A stretch of DNA of 64,000 nucleotides, taken from positions 1 to 64,000 of the forward strand of contig JAPQWV010000736.1 of NCBI GenBank assembly GCA_027422505.1. The letters are read 5' to 3'. The DNA is from Craterostigma plantagineum (Eukaryota; Streptophyta; Magnoliopsida; Lamiales; Linderniaceae). Shown here piece after piece: positions 56,513 through 64,000 of this stretch (positions are counted from its first letter, which is position 1; every line of letters starts with the position of its first letter). The translations under genes were made by a program, and so were the position numbers. Below the pieces are notes generated by a model, which did not search any database, was not told where the DNA came from, and saw only the letters and a program-made list of their open reading frames with translations.

Positions 56513-56747
56513 TTGTATATCGTGTGGTTAGGGATACGATGGAATGTAGATGAGTCACGAACATTCTTTTGACATGTGTATAGTAATTCCGCACGCAAAG
56601 TTTAAGATGAAAAATTTTATTCGCATTTTTACACTATTGCTCTATATCAAAGCATTAGATATTTAATATTAGAACGGAATACGAGAGTGGCACGACGGGT
56701 CGTGACAACGTGAACGTGCCAAATTTCAGGGTTTTGGCCCAACTTCG

Positions 56748-56762
56748 ATGCATAAAAGGGGA
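56748..56762 (+). promoter_or_regulatory. TATA-like box of the K LTR
   Basis: The gcataaaaggg sequence matches LTR1 2207-2218. The solo LTR ends about 43 bp upstream and so separates it from the palindrome array. Confidence 0.5.
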
Positions 56763-57703
56763 GTTCTTCTCAGAACTCAGGGACAACCTCATAGAGACGA
56801 AAACTTAGAGAAAAAGAGAGGAGGAAGAACACTAGAAGCTGCTCTTTCATTCGGAGACACGTAAGGGACGATCCAACAACGATGCCACGCTCATTTGATC
56901 GAGGAACGAGAGCTCCACCTCAGAACCACCATACTCACTTATTAGGGAAGATTTTATGAGTTCTCTATCCTCGTTTCCCTTAAATCTCGTTGTTGTTTTG
57001 CCTCATATGAGTAGCTAAATCTCTTGTGTGTTCGGGAATAGATGAACGTTGGGTTATGTCGTAGTTAAGGCGTAGGATAATCGTCAACACGTGTATTCGA
57101 CTATTTATCGTTCTATGATACTACTTTGCATCAATATGTCTATGTGTTGATGTGAATGTATGGTACCTCGTTTAGGGCGACAGCTAAATAACGACTAGGC
57201 CATTCGTAGACGTTAGGATCCGAGTATAGGGCGACAGCAAATACTCGATCCTCGTCGTTTGGTAATTAATGATCTTAAATTCCCACGAACGTATAGGGCG
57301 ACAGCAAACTCGTGGGTAGAAAGTTACCGCGATTTAGTCGATATTCACGTAGGAACGATAATCCGTAGCCTTAGCCGACAACACCCTTCGGGATTCGAAT
57401 CCCAAACACATATTTATTATCTTCACTTACTCATACATTTCCTAGTTGTGCTCTCTTAGTTATTTTTATTTGATTGGATTAATCCGTTAAAATAGTCATA
57501 TCATAAATCAATCCCGTTATTTACATAGTCAAGTTATTCCTCGTGTTCGATACTCGGATACTCGCTATAGCTATTCTACAAACGATAGGTACACTGCCTA
57601 TCGCGCGTGGTACTAGTTATAACATATTCGTTTTAATTATTACTTGACGTATTGCATGAACATCTGTTTAATATATTAAAGTACACGCACGTGATCAAGT
57701 TTT

Positions 57704-57721
57704 TGGCGCCGTTGCTGGGGA
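57704..57721 (+). other. PBS of element K (tRNA-Asp type)
   Basis: TGGCGCCGTTGCTGGGGA lies six bases after the LTR end. It matches the Athila-type PBS complementary to tRNA-Asp with one mismatch (T for C). Confidence 0.88.
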
Positions 57722-57970
57722 CTAAATTGATATTAGGAACACCGTAGTTCGGTAATTTAGCCACTATTATTTGTTTAATTTTCGTTTCAATTATTTACGT
57801 TTTAAGTGTTCAAGTGGATTAAGTTAGTTATTAGTTCTTTGTTCACTCGTTTGCGTTTCCAAGTAATTATTATTTGCTTTATTCCTTCCACTTGTCTGTC
57901 ATTCCTTCGCTAATTTTGCTCCCGTTCATTGAAGGTTGTGTTTGACAGTGGATGACCCGATCCCATTGTT

Positions 57971-59482
57971 GAAGGAGATCCAGATTTCGAGCGGAAGTTA
58001 CGAAGGCAACTCAGATACAATTTTCAAGGCACGGCTAGTAACTATCAGGAAGCGCTAGTTAGCTACTCAGAGGACAACTCTCAGGAGTCGGCAGAAAATT
58101 CTCGAACAGAGACATCCGTAGACAATCGAGAGACAGAAGTCGAGATGGCAGACCGCAGAGTGCCCGTCCACCAAGACCAAGAGGAAGAACAATCTCTACA
58201 AGATCTACTCAAGAGCGCTTCCCTAGGCGGTACCGAATCGGCGATCGTTATTCCACCGATCGAAAACAATAATTTCGAATTGAAGCATGCTTGGCTTCAA
58301 ATGATCTTTCAGACGGCTCAATTTGAGGGGAACCCTGATGATGATCCATACTCCCATCTGAAGGCTTTTCTGACAGTAACAGACACCATTAAGATTAATG
58401 GGGTCCCGGGCGATGCTATCAAGCCGATGTTGTTTCCATTCTTACTCAAATACAGGGCGAAGGATTGGTTGGAGATGCTACCGCCCAGATCAATCACTAC
58501 GTGGGAAGAGCTGCGGGCAGCATTCATCGGCCATTACTTCCCATTTTCAAAGGTGTTAAGATTGAAGACGGAGATCTCTCTTTTTCACCAGAAGGATTCA
58601 GAGAATCTTTACGAGGTGTGGGAGAGGTACAAGTCCCTATTGAAGAAGTGCCCACAACACGGGATGTCGAAGGCCGCCATGATCAATCGATTTCACGAAG
58701 GCCTCAACGATCAAACCGTTCATATGCTAGATGGAGCCGCGGGAGGAGGGCTCGTGAAGCTCAATGCCACAGACACCTGGAATCTAATCGAAGATTACTC
58801 AAGAAACAGCTTCATGAGAGGCAATACGAGGATAAAGACTCCAGGAGTGTTTGGGGTGAGCGAGGAGACCGTTACAAATGCCAAGTTCGAGGCACTGCAA
58901 CAACAGATTGCAACTACTAATTCCCAGCTCCAGACGGTGATCAACACTACTTCCGAAGGCCGGACAAACACAGCTCGTCCATGCCGTGATGACAACCCCA
59001 TCACCTCAGAAGCTGTACACACCACAGTGCGAGATTTGTGGCGCAGCTCATGAGACCTCAGAGTGCCAATTAAGGTAGTCATAAGAGCACGTGGACTATA
59101 TGGGGAATTACCAAGGCCAGCGGAGTTTTCAAGCTCGAGCGCATCCAAATCTGGCGTATGGAAACCAAAACAACCATGGGCAAGGGCCATCGGGATTCCA
59201 ACCTAGACCATCTGGTCTCCAAGGAGGAACATCACGTCCGTATCAGAACGCGTCTGCAGGATCAGGATCCGATGATAAGAGGGAGATGAAGGATATGATG
59301 AAGACGCTCCTCACAAATTTCAGCAACACCACTCAAGCCCACGAGAGTCGAATGACTAAGATGGAGGAGTACATGGAAGTACGTGCCCAGAACACCGATG
59401 CCTCTATCAAGAAATTGGAGCAACAAGTGGGCCAGATGGCGAAACAGTTGGCCGAGCGAACTCAGGGATCTCTTCCAAGTTA
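57971..59482 (+). pseudogene. Element K gag (Athila type), frameshifted
   Basis: Homology begins upstream of the ATG at 58145, with an EGDPDFERKLRRQLRYNF segment from about 57975; the original start codon (probably near 57948) is out of frame. The main stretch 58145-59053 contains IPPIENNNFELK, HLKAFLTVTDTIKINGV, and WLEMLPPRSITTWEELRAAFIGHYFP, all gag capsid landmarks of Athila elements. After a shift near 59000 there is a zinc knuckle (CEICGAAHETSEC, about 59028-59066), then TAG and TAA codons. The frame continues to 59482 with a coiled-coil-like stretch (TKMEEYMEVRAQN...KKLEQQVGQMAKQLAERTQGSLPS). The encoded protein would coat RNA and form virus-like particles. The copy is dead. Confidence 0.9.
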
Positions 59483-59483
59483 A

Positions 59484-60400
59484 ACCGAGCCAAACCCTAA
59501 GGAATATTGCAAAGCAGTTACCCTGAGGAACGGAGGAGAGTTGCAAGAGGTACCTCCCAAAAAGAAGTCGACTGAGAAAGTGGAGGTAAGCAAAGACGAC
59601 AATGTTGAGAAGGCCGAAGCTGAGAAGGAAAAGGTCGAGCCTGAAAAAGGAAAGGCAAAGGAGATCGAGCGCCCACCGGTGAAGCCATACCAGCCAAAGA
59701 TCCCCACACAGCTCGGCTGAAGAAAGACAGAGACGAGGCGCAGTTCGGTAAATTTATGAGTATGTGTAAAGAATTACATATTAACTTACCGTTTGTTGAA
59801 GCTATCACACAGATGCCCAGCTTTGCCAAGTTCTTGAAGGACCTATTGACGAACAGGAGGAAGCTCGAACATGTTTCCACGATATGTCTACGAGGGGAAT
59901 GCTCGGCGATACTTCAGAACAAGATGCCGAAGAAGCTCAAAGACCCAGGGAGTTTTACGATTCCCTGCCTTATAGGAGATTTAGTTGTTGAACGTGCTTT
60001 AGCTGATCTAGGAGCTAGCATAAATTTAATGCCATATTCCATGTTTAAGCGCTTAGGACTAGGTGAACCACGACCCACTAGGATGAGCCTTCAATTAGCT
60101 GACCGATGTTAAAATACCCTAGAGGAGTTATTTAGGATGTCCTAGTTAAGGTAGGTAAATTCGTGATTCTCGTCAATTTTGTTATCTTTAGATATGGAAG
60201 AGGATGATAATGTCCCATTGATCCTAGGTAGACCATTCTTAGCTACCGGTGAGACTATGATAGATGTTAGAAATGGGACGTTAACTTTGACGGTAAATGG
60301 CGAGAAGGTTACGTTCAATATGGCTGAATCGATGAAGAAAAGTAATGAGCATGATGATAAGTGTTATTACTTAGATGCCTTTGAGCATGATTTTCTCTTT
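59484..60400 (+). pseudogene. Element K gag-pol linker and aspartic protease, broken
   Basis: A charged linker (KAVTLRNGGELQEV, then Lys/Glu-rich) runs to about 59720, where a stop occurs. The frame then gives an Athila-type pre-protease segment (INLPFVEAITQMPSFAKFLKDLL) and the protease core, with catalytic ADLGASINLMP (about 60000-60033). A gap with stops at 60112-60180 separates it from the flap/C-terminal part DNVPLILGRPFLATGE (about 60208-60255). The enzyme cleaves the polyprotein; here it is inactive because the core and the C-terminal part are not in one frame. Confidence 0.87.
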
Positions 60401-63400
60401 TCTGTGCAAGGTCTATCACAGGTTTCGAGCGAGGAGGACACTAGAATGATTATGGCAATCGATGAGTGTGGAGAGGAAGTAGATGAGCCTATTATAGCCA
60501 TCGACGAGAGCAGCAAAGAGGACAAGGAAAAGAGCTCGGTCGAGGAGCCATCGGTCCTCGAGTTGAAGCCGCTTCCCGACCACCTCGAGTATGCGTTCCT
60601 TGGCAGCAACGGAGGGCTACCAGTCTTCATCTCATCGAGCCTAGACGACGGACAGAAGGGCCAGCTCTTGGACGTGTTGAGAGCCCATAAGAAGGCGATA
60701 GCGTGGAAGATTTCCGACATCAGGGGAATCAGTCCGAGCTACTGTACGCACAAGATTCTGATGGAGAACGAGTTCAAGCCAGTCGCTCAACGTCAAAGGC
60801 AACTCAATCCCAATATGAAGGACGTCGTTAAGAAGGAGTTGATTAAATTGCTAGACGCGGGGATGATTTATCCCATTTCAGATAGTGCGTGGGTAAGTCC
60901 GGTCCAAGTGGTTCCTAAGAAGGGAGGTATGACCGTCGTCACGAAAGACAAGAATGAGTTGATTCCGACAAGGACCGTTACTGGGTGATGCGTGTGCATC
61001 GACTACAGAAAATTGAACGACGCCACGAGAAAGGACCATTTTCCCCTACCATTTATCGACCAATGTTAGAAAAATTATCTGGTCATTCATTTTATTGCTT
61101 CCTTGATGGCTTATCAGGATACCTACAGATCCCTATTGCGCTTGAGGACCAGGAGAAGACCACATTCACCTGTCCCTTCGGTACATTTGCGTACCGAAGA
61201 ATGCCATTCGGTCTATTCAATGCCCCAGCCACCTTCCAGCGATGTATGATGGCAATATTCGACGAGTTGGTAGGTGAGGTAATGGAGGTGTTTATGGATG
61301 ATTTTTCTGTATTTGGTTCATCGTTTGATGTGTGCCTTGCTAATCTGAAGCTCGTACTCGCACGTTGCGAGGATACGAACTTGGCACTTAACTGGGAAAA
61401 GTGTCATTTCATGGTTCGAGAAGGTATAGTTCTGGGCCATAAGATTTCCTCTAAAGGAATCGAAGTGGACCGAGCTAAGTTAGAGACTATAGAAAAATTA
61501 CCTGTCCCCTCGAACGTAAGGTCAATTAGGAGTTTTCTAGGACATGCTGGGTTCTATCGTAGGTTCATCAAGGATTTTTCTAAGATTGCTCGACCCATGT
61601 CTAGATTACTTGAGAAAGATGCTCCGTTTGAGTTTAACGATGAATGTTTGCATGCTTTTAACTTGCTTAAGGAGCGATTGATAGCAGCACGTATTATGGT
61701 CGCCCCCGACTGGGGGTTGCCCTTTGAACTAATGTGCGATGCGAGTGATTACGCAGTGGGAGCCGTGCTAAGGCAGCGCAAAGACAACCATTTCAGGCCA
61801 ATTTACTATGCCAGTAAGACTTTAGACGCAGCCCAAGCCAACTACACGACCACGGAAAAAGAGCTTTTAGCTGTCGTGTTCGCTTTCGATAAATTCAGGT
61901 CATACCTTATTTTATCGAAAGTTATTATTTTCACTGACCACTCTGCCCTTAAGTATCTACTAGCAAAGCCGGACGCCAAGCCTCGGCTAATCAGATGGAT
62001 CCTGCTCCTTCAAGAGTTTGAATAGAGATCCGAGACAAGAAAGGCACAGAGAATCTGGCGGCAGATCACCTCTCTCGACTAGAGGAGTTCGAAATCCATA
62101 ACAAGGACGACAAAGCAATTCATGACACATTCCCAGACGAGCACTTGTACTCAATACAAGTGGTAAGTGATGATACTCATTGGTTTGCAGATTTTGCTAA
62201 TTATCTTGTTGCGAAGATTCTACCAAAGGGGTACACAAGCCAGCAAAAGAAGAAATTCTTTTCTGACTTGAAGTACTACTTTGGGAAGATCCGTATCTTT
62301 ATAGGCGATGGGCAGATCAGGTGATCCGACGATGTATCGCTTCTCCTGAGACGACGAAGGTTCTCGGGCATTGCCATAGCGGACCAACTGGAGGGCACTA
62401 CGCAGCCAATCGAACAGCTCAGAAGGTACTGGAAAGCGGTTTTTATTGGCCTACGATTTTTAGAGACGCCCAACGGTACGTTGACATTTGTGATCAATGT
62501 CAGCGTGCATGTAATATCTCTAAACGCGATGAAATACCTCAAAACTTTATTTTAGTTTGTGAGATTTTTTATGTTTGGGGTATAGACTTCATGGGTCCGT
62601 TTCCTAGCTCGTATAATAATAAGTACATTCTGGTTGTCGTAGACTATGTGTCTAAGTGGGCCGAGGCGCAAGCTTTGCCCACGAACGATGCTAGGGTTGT
62701 TGTTCGATTTTTACGAGCATTATTTTCACGATTTGGGGCACCTAGATGCATCATTAGTGATCCAGGCACTCATTTCTGCAACACCCAATTTCACGTACAC
62801 TAGAGTGTTATGGTGTTAGACACAGCTTATCCACCCCGTATCACCCTCAGGCTAGCGGTCAGGTAGAAGTAGTGAACCGTGAGTTAAAACGTATCCTTGA
62901 GAAAACTATAGATGGGAACCGTAAGGAGTGGGCGAATAAGCTTAATGATGCACTATGGGCGTATAGGACTGCGTATAAGACATCGATAGGCACTACACCG
63001 TATAGATTAGTCTACGGAAAGGCATGCCACCTCCTCGTAGAAATCGAACATAAAGCCTATTGGGCAATCAAGTCATTAGACATGGATTTGGGGAAAGCCG
63101 GCGAAAAGCGGCTACTCCAAATTAATGAGCTAGACGAGTGGCGTTTATCAGCTTATGATAACGCCAGGATGTATAAGGAGCGTTCAAAAGCCTATCATGA
63201 CAGCAAAATTAGGCACATACGAGAATTTCAAGAAGGGGACATAGTCCTCCTCTTTAATTCTCGACTTAGGCTTTTTCCTGGCAAGCTTAGATCATGTTGG
63301 TCGGGACCGTTCACTGTTACTCGTGTTTTCTCATACGGTACTGTTGAGATTTCAGGTATGGGACAAGGTACTTTCAAGGTAAATGGACATCGGTTGAAGC

Positions 63401-63468
63401 ATTACCATGGAGGTGAGGAAGACTTGAGCGACAAGGAGGTATTATACCTCGACTTCCAGCAGGCATAA
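60401..63468 (+). pseudogene. Element K reverse transcriptase, RNase H and integrase, broken
   Basis: RT begins about 60740 (the HKILMENEFKPVAQRQRQLNP block). A nonsense TGA near 60986, just before CIDYRKLND, and a one-base shift near 61062 precede the clean stretch with MPFGLFNAP, catalytic FMDDFSVFG (about 61291), [14 protein letters not shown], RNase H ([22 protein letters not shown]). After a shift near 62025 come ENLAADHLSR, an integrase zinc finger (H near 62380 to CDQCQRAC near 62490), and core residues in [18 protein letters not shown] and [13 protein letters not shown], with a further shift near 62800. The C-terminal stretch ends with [16 protein letters not shown] and TAA. Clade: Athila. 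At least four lesions. Confidence 0.9.
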
Positions 63469-63476
63469 GACAATAG

Positions 63477-63530
63477 GAGGTACGTCAGGCTGAGACGTTA
63501 AAAGAAGCGCTTCTTGGGAGGCAACCCATG
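63477..63530 (+). other. Conserved palindromic post-pol block of Athila element K
   Basis: The block contains the 14-bp perfect palindrome AAGAAGCGCTTCTT (63502-63515), followed directly by a TGGG-AGGCAA-CCCA hairpin (63515-63528). Copy 2 keeps the core (agaagcgct and gaggcaaccca, about 5173-5203) although the surrounding sequence has diverged. Confidence 0.75.
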
Positions 63531-63803
63531 TATTTTCATTTATGTTTGATTATAAAAAAAGAATTTATTAATATAAAACTATATATATTAAATTAAATAA
63601 AACAATAATAATAATAACATTAAAAATTTTAATGAGTAATAAATTTAGTGCAAATATTGAGGATGGTCACAACGCAGAATCTAGAGACGAGATAGGAACG
63701 ATAGTTTTACTTCATAAAAGATGGTTACCATACCATTACAACGTGTGAAGATCCAACACAAAAGCAACTAAACTGCGAATAACACAAAAGACAGAACAAT
63801 AGT
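63531..63803. other. AT-rich stretch downstream of K pol
   Basis: It is very AT-rich to about 63660 with (AAT) runs. A segment near 63695-63735 resembles 63795-63835 (both with atagttt...cttcataa...ggttac), suggesting a degenerate duplication of about 105 bp. No gene is evident. Confidence 0.4.
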
Positions 63804-63959
63804 TTATTTTGCTTCATAAGGGCGGTTACACACGAAAGCAAGTAAAACTCCAAACAAACCCAAAAGAAGAGCAAGGTAGAGTGATAGCATATCTAAATTA
63901 TGACGAATCCTTGCATATTCTTCACTCTCATTCTCACGGCCTTGCTGCTGTCCCCCAAT
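63804..63959 (-). other. Possible last exon or gene fragment with a membrane helix
   Basis: On the minus strand a 52-codon stretch without stops ends at TAA 63804-63806. It encodes a Gln/Glu/Arg-rich segment (GGQQQGRENESEEYARIR) followed by a strongly hydrophobic run (LSLYLALLLGLFGVLLAFV) and a short basic tail ending EAK. This pattern suits a C-terminal transmembrane anchor. There is no methionine upstream in frame, so it would have to be an exon or a truncated gene continuing past 64000. I do not recognise the family, and the orientation is opposite to element K. Confidence 0.3.
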
Positions 63960-64000
63960 TCATAGTAGCTAGATAACTCTGAATATCGAAAATAAGATTG

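Larger units (their letters stand above)
53793..56707 (+). mobile_element. Solo LTR of the element B family
   Basis: This 2915-bp LTR begins TGTAGGACCCC and ends GGGTCGTGACA, in opposite orientation to B. It is flanked by CCGTG (53788-53792) and ACGTG (56708-56712), a target duplication with one mismatch. LTR1 shows the uninterrupted site near 2160-2172. There is no internal region, so it is the product of recombination between the two LTRs of an insertion. It holds a long tgtcga-word array and a (CA)n run. Frames such as 55687-56070 come from LTR repeat units. Confidence 0.92.
53060..57697 (+). repeat. Element K 5' LTR (interrupted by a solo LTR)
   Basis: Excluding 53793-56707 and one TSD this LTR is about 1718 bp, starts TGATAAACG and ends GTGATCA. 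It carries the palindrome array (53259-53772), the TATA-like box (56750-56760) and three GGGCGACAGC-type motifs (57175-57310). It is very similar to LTR1. Confidence 0.9.
53060..64000 (+). mobile_element. Element K: Athila-like Ty3 retrotransposon (3' end beyond window)
   Basis: K has a 5' LTR (53060-57697, split by a solo LTR), an Asp-tRNA PBS, decayed gag (57971-59482), protease and pol (59484-63468) and the conserved post-pol block (63477-63530). The RT ([18 protein letters not shown]) and gag (IPPIENNNFELK) are typical of the Athila clade. All frames carry lesions, so the element is inactive. From about 63560 the sequence no longer matches the other Athila copy. Confidence 0.9.

Overview
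This window reads as gene-poor plant nuclear DNA, probably pericentromeric or centromere-flanking. Almost every kilobase can be assigned to retrotransposons. These include Ty3-type elements of three clades (Tekay/Del-like chromoviruses, a CRM-like chromovirus, and Athila-like elements), remains of a Ty1-type Sirevirus-like element, two fragments of one LINE family, and two copies of a tRNA-derived SINE. LTRs of 1.6-2.9 kb, PBSs matching plant initiator-Met and Asp tRNAs, and the clade-typical pol motifs all point to a flowering plant. I cannot name the species. I found no confident host gene; one short minus-strand membrane-helix segment at the far right edge (63804-63959) is the only candidate.

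Layout: 1-335 is the 3' coding part of a LINE (minus strand). 336-3172 is the 3' end and LTR of an Athila-like element. 3173-4658 is the 3' part of a Tekay-like LTR. 4659-5024 is a Sirevirus-like integrase scrap. 5025-8373 is a second, more diverged Athila 3' end plus LTR. 8374-9786 and 43103-44022 are two pieces of one truncated Tekay-like LTR, split by a large nest at 9787-43097.

The nest is fully resolved by 5-bp target-site duplications (TSDs). Element D (9787-43097, TSD TTAAC) has only gag left. Element B (10160-36620, TSD CACAA) sits in D's 3' LTR. Element C (23395-33302, TSD GCCAC) sits in B's gag, and element E (10635-17261, TSD CATAC) sits in B's 3' LTR. All four lie in minus orientation. 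E is a complete CRM-type element with two identical 932-bp LTRs and one uninterrupted 1558-codon gag-pol frame that runs into its 3' LTR; it is the youngest insertion and the only plausibly competent one. C is complete but carries one nonsense codon and two frameshifts. B has several frameshifts.

Right of the nest, 45113-46577 is decayed Sirevirus-like RT/RNase H, followed by a long non-coding tract with repeated polypurine runs and a truncated ORF (50294-50497). This is cut off by a 5'-truncated LINE (to 52110, ending in poly-A). 52111-53059 is the 5' part of a Tekay-like LTR. From 53060 to the window end runs Athila-like element K: a 5' LTR split by a solo LTR (53793-56707), an Asp-tRNA PBS, decayed gag, protease, RT, RNase H and integrase, and a palindromic post-pol motif.

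The most unusual observations are: (1) the Athila LTRs carry 8 regularly spaced copies of a 12-bp palindrome (TCACGGCCGTGA core) directly upstream of the TATA box; (2) the 5-bp flank of the LTR at the left edge (ATCGC, 3173-3177) equals the flank left of K (53055-53059), and the two neighbouring Tekay LTR pieces are complementary halves in reversed order, which suggests a large tandem duplication, a circular permutation or a mis-join; (3) each Tekay-like LTR family carries its own short-motif array in the same part of the LTR.
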